NCBI RefSeq assembly: GCF_010728325.1
Contig: NZ_AP022570.1
Span: forward strand, 1,426,001 to 1,490,000
DNA: 64,000 bases
Direction of reading: 5' to 3'
Origin: Mycolicibacterium poriferae
Lineage (GTDB): Bacteria > Actinomycetota > Actinomycetes > Mycobacteriales > Mycobacteriaceae
Part shown: one piece after another, positions 18,501 to 25,193 of the stretch
How the letters are laid out: each line of letters starts with the position of its first letter
Position numbering within the stretch: position 1 is the first letter of the stretch
Program-made: the position numbers and the translations under genes
Notes under the pieces: generated by a model
Seen by the model: only the letters and a program-made list of their open reading frames with translations
Told to the model about the DNA's origin: nothing
The model's database searches: none

Positions 18501-18951
18501 GTTCCACATCGGGAAACGCCGACAGGTATTCGAACGGGCCCTTGCGGAAGAGTTCGGTGACGTTCACCCAGGTCGGGTCGCCCACCATCTTGGTGGGAGC
18601 GTAGAACTCGAACGACTCGGTCTCGACGTTGAAATGCAACCCGGTGAATGCGCTCGCATCGCCTTCGAAGAACGGCGGCGGGGTGCCACGGATGACGCCG
18701 TACATCGAGGTCACGCGCTGCTGACCATCGAGCAACAATTGCCTGGTTCCGCTGCCTCCGGCGGCGCCACGCACCGTGATGTCCTCGGAGGTCGTTTCCC
18801 ACATCAGCAGACCGCCGACCGGGTAGCCGCGATACAACGACCGCATCAGGCCGCGGACCTGGTCGCGGTTCCAGACGTACCCGCGCTGGAACTCCGGCAG
18901 AAGCACAACCCCGGAGTCGATCTCATCCAGCAGGGTGGACAGGCGCGTCAT
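15544..18951 (-). CDS. GmrSD-type nuclease (DUF262/HNH) fused to ADP-ribosylglycohydrolase
   Basis: The 1135-residue fusion has an N-terminal DUF262/ParB-like domain with the diagnostic DGQQR at residues 75-79 (LLLDGQQRVTSMY). A DUF1524-like HNH segment follows, with VHHIFPKALL near 425. A linker region (about 480-740) contains FWPDGLQHGVGSPVVLELD, reminiscent of a degenerate nuclease-like fold. The C-terminal ~350 residues are an ADP-ribosylglycohydrolase with its three hallmarks: GAVGDALGAPVEF, TDDTQMT and GGDSDSTGA. GmrSD enzymes are GTP/NTP-dependent type IV restriction nucleases that cut modified DNA. DraG-type hydrolases remove ADP-ribose from proteins or nucleic acids. The fusion is last in the five-gene operon, 13 nt after the UvrD gene. 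I infer an effector linking ADP-ribose removal or sensing to cleavage of modified DNA. Confidence 0.9.
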   Translation of the reverse strand: MTRLSTLLDEIDSGVVLLPEFQRGYVWNRDQVRGLMRSLYRGYPVGGLLMWETTSEDITVRGAAGGSGTRQLLLDGQQRVTSMYGVIRGTPPPFFEGDASAFTGLHFNVETESFEFYAPTKMVGDPTWVNVTELFRKGPFEYLSAFPDVEREVLNTYLARLNRIKEIDNRDFNSEKITGAGKTVDEVVDIFNKVNSGGTKLSKGDLALAKLCAEWPDARKELRDHLDRWKKAGFRFSLDWLLRNATAVATGRALFSSLSDVSATDFESALGKSVNHIGTFLDAASGRLGLDHDRVLMGRYATPVITRLLQLSGGGFTDSTHRDKVLYWYVHSALWGRFSGSTETYLQQDYDAVERGGVDALISTLERVRGGRLAVSPDDFAGATRGSRFYPLLYLLTRVDGARDFGSGLELRAELLGKLTSLQVHHIFPKALLRKHGFDRNEINALANFCFLTQDTNIKVGMRDPAEYLPEVEAKHPGVLESQWIPTDPELWRVERYLDFLAARRELLAASAQSFLEGLRNPAVPHDNVLLERLQVADEVIDDPRAEQVRALIAELEDRGFASPVIDTEIPDPVSGAELAVAEAFWPDGLQHGVGSPVVLELDPEDADLPRLEELGYQVFTSVDALLGFVESEGAAAAGEPSAPAEPPPESSKSVVEAEFARRMKAVYDRGRGEAGYNATYFLSMLSQHGPQETAHRLLASPAISDGFAELWERGRLDLTVEALVVEPQFSELFSEEEISVARRRLEQFGYIPSARTQRSHADRSAAAKPDRRARFRGCLLGGAVGDALGAPVEFLDRDSILTRFGPDGITNYAPAYGRLGAITDDTQMTLFTAEGLIRSWVRSSMKGVTTEEGVTAHAYLRWLLTQGERPNNRIDLLDEDEKGWLFGQAELHNRRAPGNTCLSALRDMPALGEPARNTSKGCGGVMRVAPAGLYAAAASRGNDLQAAFDLGARLCALTHGHPTGILAGGVFAALTFAIVRDFSLPEGLAEAKSVLASRPDHEEVLDALTLAGKLARSTTPPHEAIAQLGAGWVADEALAIALYCTLVAHDFRQGVLLAVNHGGDSDSTGAIAGNLLGAMRGIDAIPSEWLEPLELQDVIRELADDLVEFPDWQIDEYSFDSTATQRIWKKYPGF

Positions 18952-18964
18952 CGCGTTCTCCTGT

Positions 18965-21061
18965 TCAGTTGTTGTCGAGGGCGGTCAGGAACGGGCTCGG
19001 CTCGCCGTGCCAGGTGATGAGCAGCTGCTCGCGCGCGCGGGTGCACGCGACGAAGAGCAGGCAGCGTTCCCGTTCCAGGTCTTGCTGATGTGTCTGTTTG
19101 TCATCCTCGGCAGGGGTGACGGCGTTGGCCGCGGGAACATGTTTGGCACCAACTCCCGCGACGCACACGCATCGGAATTCCAGCCCCTTCACGCGGTGCA
19201 TGGTGCCGACGCGGACGGCATCGTCATCGTCGGAGGCCTTTGCCAGGTCGACGGAGTCGATGGCGGCCTTACGCAGGGCGTTCTCGATCTTCGACGTCAG
19301 CCACTTGGCCCGGACCGCGATCCCGATCTCCGACGGCGCGATGCCGCTATCGACCCACTCTTTGACCGAGGCAGCGATGAACTTCGCCTCTGCTTCGGCA
19401 CTCTCAAAACCGTTCAGCGCCGGGGGCTTCCCATGAACCGAGGATTTGCAGCCGGCGATGGAATCCAAGCCGCCTTCCATATCGTCGATCGGTTCGCCGC
19501 GCAGCAGGCCCAGGCTCCAACCGAGAATCTCGGCGGTGGTGCGGTAGTTGATGTTCAGCCGCGAGGACCGACCAGCGATCTTGATGCCGACCTCGCGCAG
19601 GCTGACCCGGTTGTCGTAGATGCGCTGGTGGGTGTCCCCGGCAATGAAGATGTCGTCGGGAGCTTCGTCGACGGCGGCGCGCAGCAGCCGCCACTGGTCA
19701 GGGCTGAGGTCCTGGGCCTCGTCGATGATGATGTGGCGGAACGGCTTGTCCGGGGATTCCTCCAGGAGGCGGGTTGCCTCCCGCCGGATGGTTTCGTGCG
19801 TCCAGACACCCTGCCGGGTCAGCGTCTGCTCGAATTCCCAGATCGCCTGCCACACCTGTGCCCGCTGCGCAGCTCCGAGGGCGCGGCCGCGGCCGGTTCG
19901 TTTGGCGGCCAGGTACTCATCGGCGGTGCTGATACGACGGGCCAGCACCACCTGCCGCCATTCCTCGGACAGGAACACCGGGGTGAAGCTGAGGCCGAGT
20001 TCGCCGATCAGCCCGGTCCACAGCGCCTTCTCGTCCTCGGAGCCGAGCATGTAGGGCGCTCCGCGAGTCCTGCGGAAGATGCGGTGGGCGATCCGATCGA
20101 CGTGCGACACGTCGATCCTGCTTTCCACTTGCTCGTCGTCGATCAGCATGTCGAGCCCGGATTGCAGCGTCTCAGACAGTGTGGAGGTGAAGGTGGTGAC
20201 GAGGACCTTGCCGTCCCCGCGGGTGGCGAGCATGCGTGCCCGGTGCAGGGCGACGACGGTCTTGCCGGTGCCGGGGCCGCCGGTCACCCGGGCCGGTCCT
20301 TTGTAGGCGGCATCGACGACGGCGCGCTGGGTGGGGTGCAGGTACACCCGCCAGGTGGCGAACGGGTAGGCGAATACGTCCATCAGTTCGTCGGGGCCGT
20401 TGACGAGGACGACGCGGTCGCGGCTGCGCAGGATGGCGGCGTCGATGTCCTCGGTGTCGACGGGTTCGTTGAGGATCTGCGCGCCGAGGTCAGCCCACAC
20501 CTCCTCGGGGGTGAAGCCGGCGGCGAGGCCGAACAGCACATCCCACTGCGTCTCGGGAAGGAAGGATTTCGCGGCATCGAGTTGGGCGGAGTCGGTAACG
20601 GTGCGGGCGAACGCGAGCACCTTCTCGTCGATGCCGAGCTTGGTGAGTTCGCCGTCCTTGACGTGGGCGAAGAGCGGGGCGTCGGCGGTTTTGGCGGCTG
20701 CTGCTCTTTCGGGGATCTGGCGGTCGAGTTCGGCTTCGTCGCGGATCTCGATGCCGCCGGTGGCCGAGTTCACGGAGACGTTGCTGCGCTGCGCCCAGGC
20801 GTAGGCGTCGTCGTGGTGCAACACCTTCAGCAGGGTGTAGACGTCGCCGCTGACGGGGGCCAGCACGATGCCGCGCCAGGCCTGGTCGATGCGGATCGAC
20901 CGGAACCGCGGGTTGCGGGCGTTGTTGATCTTCTCCAGATGCAGCCCGGTGTGGGTGGCGGCATCGAACTCGTCGAAGACCTCGGCGACCCGTTTTGCTA
21001 CCGGCTTCTCCATCTTCGCGAGGTCGGTGATGAATCCCTTGTCGATGGCAAGTGTGGGCAT
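18965..21061 (-). CDS. UvrD-family helicase with RelE-like N-terminal domain
   Basis: The 698-residue superfamily 1 helicase starts at ATG 21061, chosen for the GGAAG site upstream and because longer frames are low-complexity Ser/Thr nonsense. Residues 1-92 resemble a RelE/ParE toxin fold (GLHLEKINNARNPRFRSIRI, then YTLLKVLHHDDAYAWA). The helicase has Walker A GGPGTGKT at 261-268, the Walker B motif IIIDEAQDLSPDQW, motif III AGDTHQRIYD and motif V GTMHRVKGLEF. Helicases of this build are common in actinobacterial genomes. Here it sits 19 nt after the methyltransferase gene and 13 nt before the DUF262 fusion, so it is a component of the operon. The RelE-like part may bind RNA or DNA ends rather than act as a toxin. 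Confidence 0.9.
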   Translation of the reverse strand: MPTLAIDKGFITDLAKMEKPVAKRVAEVFDEFDAATHTGLHLEKINNARNPRFRSIRIDQAWRGIVLAPVSGDVYTLLKVLHHDDAYAWAQRSNVSVNSATGGIEIRDEAELDRQIPERAAAAKTADAPLFAHVKDGELTKLGIDEKVLAFARTVTDSAQLDAAKSFLPETQWDVLFGLAAGFTPEEVWADLGAQILNEPVDTEDIDAAILRSRDRVVLVNGPDELMDVFAYPFATWRVYLHPTQRAVVDAAYKGPARVTGGPGTGKTVVALHRARMLATRGDGKVLVTTFTSTLSETLQSGLDMLIDDEQVESRIDVSHVDRIAHRIFRRTRGAPYMLGSEDEKALWTGLIGELGLSFTPVFLSEEWRQVVLARRISTADEYLAAKRTGRGRALGAAQRAQVWQAIWEFEQTLTRQGVWTHETIRREATRLLEESPDKPFRHIIIDEAQDLSPDQWRLLRAAVDEAPDDIFIAGDTHQRIYDNRVSLREVGIKIAGRSSRLNINYRTTAEILGWSLGLLRGEPIDDMEGGLDSIAGCKSSVHGKPPALNGFESAEAEAKFIAASVKEWVDSGIAPSEIGIAVRAKWLTSKIENALRKAAIDSVDLAKASDDDDAVRVGTMHRVKGLEFRCVCVAGVGAKHVPAANAVTPAEDDKQTHQQDLERERCLLFVACTRAREQLLITWHGEPSPFLTALDNN

Positions 21062-21080
21062 TTGTTCTTCCGTTGCTTGA

Positions 21081-24000
21081 CTATTCGGAGTGACGGGGTC
21101 CGCGGCCGGCGGGCGGATCGGCGAGCGGAATCCAGCCCTTGCCGCCGTTGGCGATCGCCTCGGCCATGCGGTCGTAGGCCTCCAGGACGAGGCGTTTGGA
21201 GCGGTACTCGCCGAAGTCCTTCTCCTCGTACTTGCGGATGACGAAGAACGAGTCGAGGACATGCTCGGCTTCGTCGCGGATGAGGCCGTAGACGTGAAGG
21301 AAGCCGGCGTCGAGGTCGGCGCGGAGTAGGGCACGACGTTCGGGGTCCCAGTGGAACGGAGGACCGTTGTCGCCGAGGTCTTCGGCATACGGCTGCAGGC
21401 GGTTCGACGTGTACGAAAGCTCTACAACATGCGGCCGAACCCAATCCGTGAGGGAAACCTTGGATAGCCAAGGTGCCTCGGCGTCGAATCCTTTCGGTGG
21501 GATGGAGGCAATTTGCTTAACCACGCCGTATGTCATATGGATTCCGCTGATCTTCTGACGCGCGATGTAGTCGAACGCAATGCTTGACCACAGAGCATGC
21601 AGGTTCACAGCCGCGGTGCTTGGCTGGGGGAGGGCCAAGGGAAAGATATGGCCCACAGCCGATGTTGGAACAACAGACGCTACAAATGTGCGCTCATTCG
21701 TCGCGTGAGTGATGTCGCGCCAACCGAGAAGCCAGCCTCGATCCGACTTTCCTCGTAGTTTTTCGACAACTTCTCGGCGGTCTACCCAGTAACGAGCCAA
21801 AGGTTCACACGTCGGCTCATCATGCGCGTAATCGTTGATCCGGGGAAGAGCGCCTTTGTTCAGTTGCGCTTGCGTCGCATCCTTATACGTCGTGCACCGA
21901 TGATCGAAATAGCTCAACATCCGCGCTTCGTACAGCGGCACATATTCGATTCCGCCGCGCGTGTAGGACCAACCGTTGAACGTCGCGTCGGCGAGGTCGT
22001 CGGCGGTGTGGAAAAGCCCGGAGTCGTTGGCCATGTGGAATAGCGTCGCGAACGACAGTCCCCAGGGGTTGCCGTCCGAGTCGTCGTCGCGGATGAGCAC
22101 GGGATGCCGTGAGTAGATGCCGAGAGTGATGTCGGCGTCCGTGCGGCTGCGGAACATCGGCAGAGTGCCGGTATTAGGATTGAGAGCGAGAACTTCCTTG
22201 GCGGCCAACTGGAATCGCTTCTCAGGGACGTCGGAAATGTGGCGGTTCAGGAAGGCGAATTTGGTGCGCTCGATCGTGCGGTTGTATCCGGCCATTACAG
22301 TGACGGCAAACCGCGCACGGTTGGTCACGTCGCGGAAGATCTTGGCTTCGTTCTCGAAGTCGTAGAAGGCATACAGGCGATGACTGCTCAGCGTGTCCGC
22401 GAAGAACGGCGCGGTCGTCTTGTCGGTGGCCAATCCGGTCGGGGTGATAATCCCGGCCGCGCCGTCGGGGCCGGTGACGGTGCGCATGGTTTCGGCGAAC
22501 ACGCTGTAGGTGTTCACATCGCCCTGCCCGGTGAACGGGTAGCGGTCGCTCTTGAGGAGCAGGTGTGCGGTGCCGTCGGACTGCCGCAGCGCGGCGAGGT
22601 ACGCCGCGTACAGGTCGGGGTCGGTATCGGCGAGCTCGTCGATCATCTTTTTGCGGATGGCCGCGGTGGCAGCACCTTCGATGTCGGGGCGGCCGGCGTT
22701 GCCGAAAAACTCCTTGTCTTGGATCTTCACCCGCTCCCACGGCGGGTTGCCGACGACGCAGGAGAACCCGCCGGTCCATCCGGTGTCGGAACTATCGGCG
22801 GACCCGTCGTCGGGCACCGTGAAGATACCGGGGAACTCCAGGTGCCAGTGGAAGAATCGGTACTGCCGGGCCAGGCGAGTCACCTGGTTGATGATGGTGT
22901 CGGGCACCGATTCCGGCGTTTCGGATAGTGCCCGTACGGTGGCGTGGGTGATGCCCTGGCCAGAGCTGGCCGCCCCGGTCTTGGGTTGCACGAAAGCCGC
23001 GCACCACGCGTCGGCGACGAGTTTGGCGGCCACCAGGTCGGGGTCGGCTTCTAGACGACGCCAGGCGTCGGCCCGTGCTCGCAGGGCGGCCACCGAGGCG
23101 ACGGTCCCGGTGTCGGCGTCGTGGGCGGCCATGGTGAATTGGCTAGTTTCGACGTTGAGGGTTTCAGGTCCGAAACTTAGCGTCAGCTGATCCTGGTCGG
23201 ATTGGCGTTCGGATTTGTTGCGGGCCTTGAGCTTCTTGGTCCAGTCCTTGTCGTCATCGCCGATCGCAACGAATGCGGTATCGGGGATGTTGTGCCGTAA
23301 CAGCTCCGGTGTCGTTCCGAGAAGCGCGTTGCCGACGCGGAAGTGGGCGTCGAGGAAAGGGAACGGGCGGTCGGCGTCGAAGGCCTCAAGCCACAGCGCC
23401 ACCTTGGTGATCTCGATGGCCAGGTCGTTGAGGTCCACGCCGTAGACGCAGCGTTCGATGATGTCGGCGTTGGCCGCCCGCAGCGCGGCGGGGGTGGGTT
23501 CGGTGTCCCCGGTCCGCACCGTGGCCAGGGCGCTGGCGATCCGCCGGGCGGCGGCGACCACGAAATGCCCGCTGCCGCAGGCGGGGTCGACGACGGTGAG
23601 GTCCAGCAGCGCCTGTTCGGGGTTCGATTGCCGGACGGCTTCGTCGATCAACGGGTCCAACGCCTCGTCGAGAACCAGGGCGATCAGATCCGAGGGAGTG
23701 TAGTAGGAGCCGGACTTCTTGCGGTCGTTGCCGGTCGCGACGTCGAGGGTGAACGCCCGCTCGTCAGCGTGATAGCGCGGCGTGTAGGCCAGCAGGCCCT
23801 CGTACATGCCGCCGAGTTCCTCGCTGTCGAGGTTGCGGTAGTCCACCGGTCGGGGCAATCCGGTGACCGGGTCGTCGATCTGGGCCAGCGCCCGCACCGC
23901 GGCCAGTAGCGCCCGGTTGGGCAGCTTGGCGCCGTCGAGAATGCTCAGCGCGTCCCGCGTGTACAGGCTGGCGCCGAGACCGCTCAACCCGAGCGCGGGC

Positions 24001-25193
24001 AGCCCGTCGCCTGCGATCGCATCGGTGACGATCTGGTGGGCCTCCCACAGATCGGTGTGCCAGCCGCCGATCGGTTCGGCCGCCAACCGGCGCAACCGCG
24101 CGGTGGAGAAGTAGTCCGCATACAGCGTGCGGGCACTTTCGGGGACATCCGAGCGATGCAGCAGGTCTCGGTCCTCCACGACGAACAGCACGATCAGCCG
24201 GTAGGCGATGCGCAGCAGTGCGCGCTGCAAATCGCGGTCGGCGTCGCTGGCCGCGGCGAGCGTTTCCCGCAACGCGACGTTAGCCGGATGGGCGACGAAC
24301 CCGGTGCCCAACTCCTGCAACGCGGCCGCGATACCGTGCTGCAGGTTCAGCAGGGCGCGGGCGCCGTCATCGATCGCGTTGGTGCGCCAGCGTTCCAGCC
24401 AGCAGTTGTCGAGTTTGGGTTCGGCCTGCTCGACCTCGATGTCGTAACTGTCGTCGGCATCTGCACTGTCGGCAGCCGCTTTGGCGGCCTTGTCGTCCAG
24501 GCGGGGTGCGAACCGGCTGGCGTGCACGGTCAGGAACAGGATGCGGAAGTCGGCGTAGAGCTGATCGGAGAAAATCGTGTCCAGGTCGAACTCGACGAAC
24601 GACTGCCGGGTGAGGCTCGACGCGTCGCGCAGCAGCCGCAGCAGCTTGCCGTTGGACACGATCGCCCACAGCGCGTGGTCTTCCCGGTTGAGGTAGTCCT
24701 GCACCATGGCCTGCGGAGCCCGGGCGGTCACGCCGGCGGTCCTGGTGTCCAAGTCGATGCCGGCGCCGACGAGGTGCAGCGGCACCCAGGCAGACGGGTT
24801 CGCGGCGTCCGGCCAGGCGATGCGGTGGGAGATGGGGAAGTGCGGCGCCTCGGTTTCGCCGAGCCCAGGCGGCACAGCCAGCCCACCGCTGACGACATCG
24901 GGGCGGCCCCAACCCAGTTCGTAGAGCATCGGCAGTAGCCACTTGTCCCGGGTGAGCTTGGTGGCGGCATCACCATCGGGGAGCCGGTCCAGCCCGGCGC
25001 GCCAGGCGCGGTGCGCGGCCAGCATGGCCTCCCATGCCCGGGCGATCGCACCGTTGACCGCCATTCCCGGTGACAGCTGATAGGCCTCGGCGCTCTGGCC
25101 GGGCATCCGCAGCTCGTTGGCCCGCGGAATGGCCTCGGCAGGCAGCGCGGTGCCGACCGCGCGGACGGCCTTGAAGAGGTTCAGTGCGCTCAT
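21081..25193 (-). CDS. Eco57I-like adenine-specific DNA methyltransferase (DrmMI-like)
   Basis: The 1370-residue protein has methyltransferase motif I DPACGSGHF at about 537-545 and the catalytic motif IV NPPW near 814-817, preceded by CVYGVDLNDLAIEITKVALW. This is an N6-adenine (gamma-class) enzyme of the Eco57I/PglX/DrmMI size class. The N-terminal ~450 residues contain helical and nuclease-like stretches (RDKWLLPMLYELGW), as in combined type IIG enzymes, but I cannot identify a catalytic PD-(D/E)XK triad with confidence. The C-terminal ~400 residues are probably target recognition. It overlaps the SNF2 gene by 4 nt. In DISARM the equivalent enzyme marks self DNA, and I infer the same role here. 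Confidence 0.9.
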   Translation of the reverse strand: MSALNLFKAVRAVGTALPAEAIPRANELRMPGQSAEAYQLSPGMAVNGAIARAWEAMLAAHRAWRAGLDRLPDGDAATKLTRDKWLLPMLYELGWGRPDVVSGGLAVPPGLGETEAPHFPISHRIAWPDAANPSAWVPLHLVGAGIDLDTRTAGVTARAPQAMVQDYLNREDHALWAIVSNGKLLRLLRDASSLTRQSFVEFDLDTIFSDQLYADFRILFLTVHASRFAPRLDDKAAKAAADSADADDSYDIEVEQAEPKLDNCWLERWRTNAIDDGARALLNLQHGIAAALQELGTGFVAHPANVALRETLAAASDADRDLQRALLRIAYRLIVLFVVEDRDLLHRSDVPESARTLYADYFSTARLRRLAAEPIGGWHTDLWEAHQIVTDAIAGDGLPALGLSGLGASLYTRDALSILDGAKLPNRALLAAVRALAQIDDPVTGLPRPVDYRNLDSEELGGMYEGLLAYTPRYHADERAFTLDVATGNDRKKSGSYYTPSDLIALVLDEALDPLIDEAVRQSNPEQALLDLTVVDPACGSGHFVVAAARRIASALATVRTGDTEPTPAALRAANADIIERCVYGVDLNDLAIEITKVALWLEAFDADRPFPFLDAHFRVGNALLGTTPELLRHNIPDTAFVAIGDDDKDWTKKLKARNKSERQSDQDQLTLSFGPETLNVETSQFTMAAHDADTGTVASVAALRARADAWRRLEADPDLVAAKLVADAWCAAFVQPKTGAASSGQGITHATVRALSETPESVPDTIINQVTRLARQYRFFHWHLEFPGIFTVPDDGSADSSDTGWTGGFSCVVGNPPWERVKIQDKEFFGNAGRPDIEGAATAAIRKKMIDELADTDPDLYAAYLAALRQSDGTAHLLLKSDRYPFTGQGDVNTYSVFAETMRTVTGPDGAAGIITPTGLATDKTTAPFFADTLSSHRLYAFYDFENEAKIFRDVTNRARFAVTVMAGYNRTIERTKFAFLNRHISDVPEKRFQLAAKEVLALNPNTGTLPMFRSRTDADITLGIYSRHPVLIRDDDSDGNPWGLSFATLFHMANDSGLFHTADDLADATFNGWSYTRGGIEYVPLYEARMLSYFDHRCTTYKDATQAQLNKGALPRINDYAHDEPTCEPLARYWVDRREVVEKLRGKSDRGWLLGWRDITHATNERTFVASVVPTSAVGHIFPLALPQPSTAAVNLHALWSSIAFDYIARQKISGIHMTYGVVKQIASIPPKGFDAEAPWLSKVSLTDWVRPHVVELSYTSNRLQPYAEDLGDNGPPFHWDPERRALLRADLDAGFLHVYGLIRDEAEHVLDSFFVIRKYEEKDFGEYRSKRLVLEAYDRMAEAIANGGKGWIPLADPPAGRGPRHSE

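Noticed and set aside
18935..21241. 768-codon plus-strand frame
   Set aside because: Antisense shadow of the UvrD helicase; the minus-strand frame has all helicase motifs, the plus frame none.
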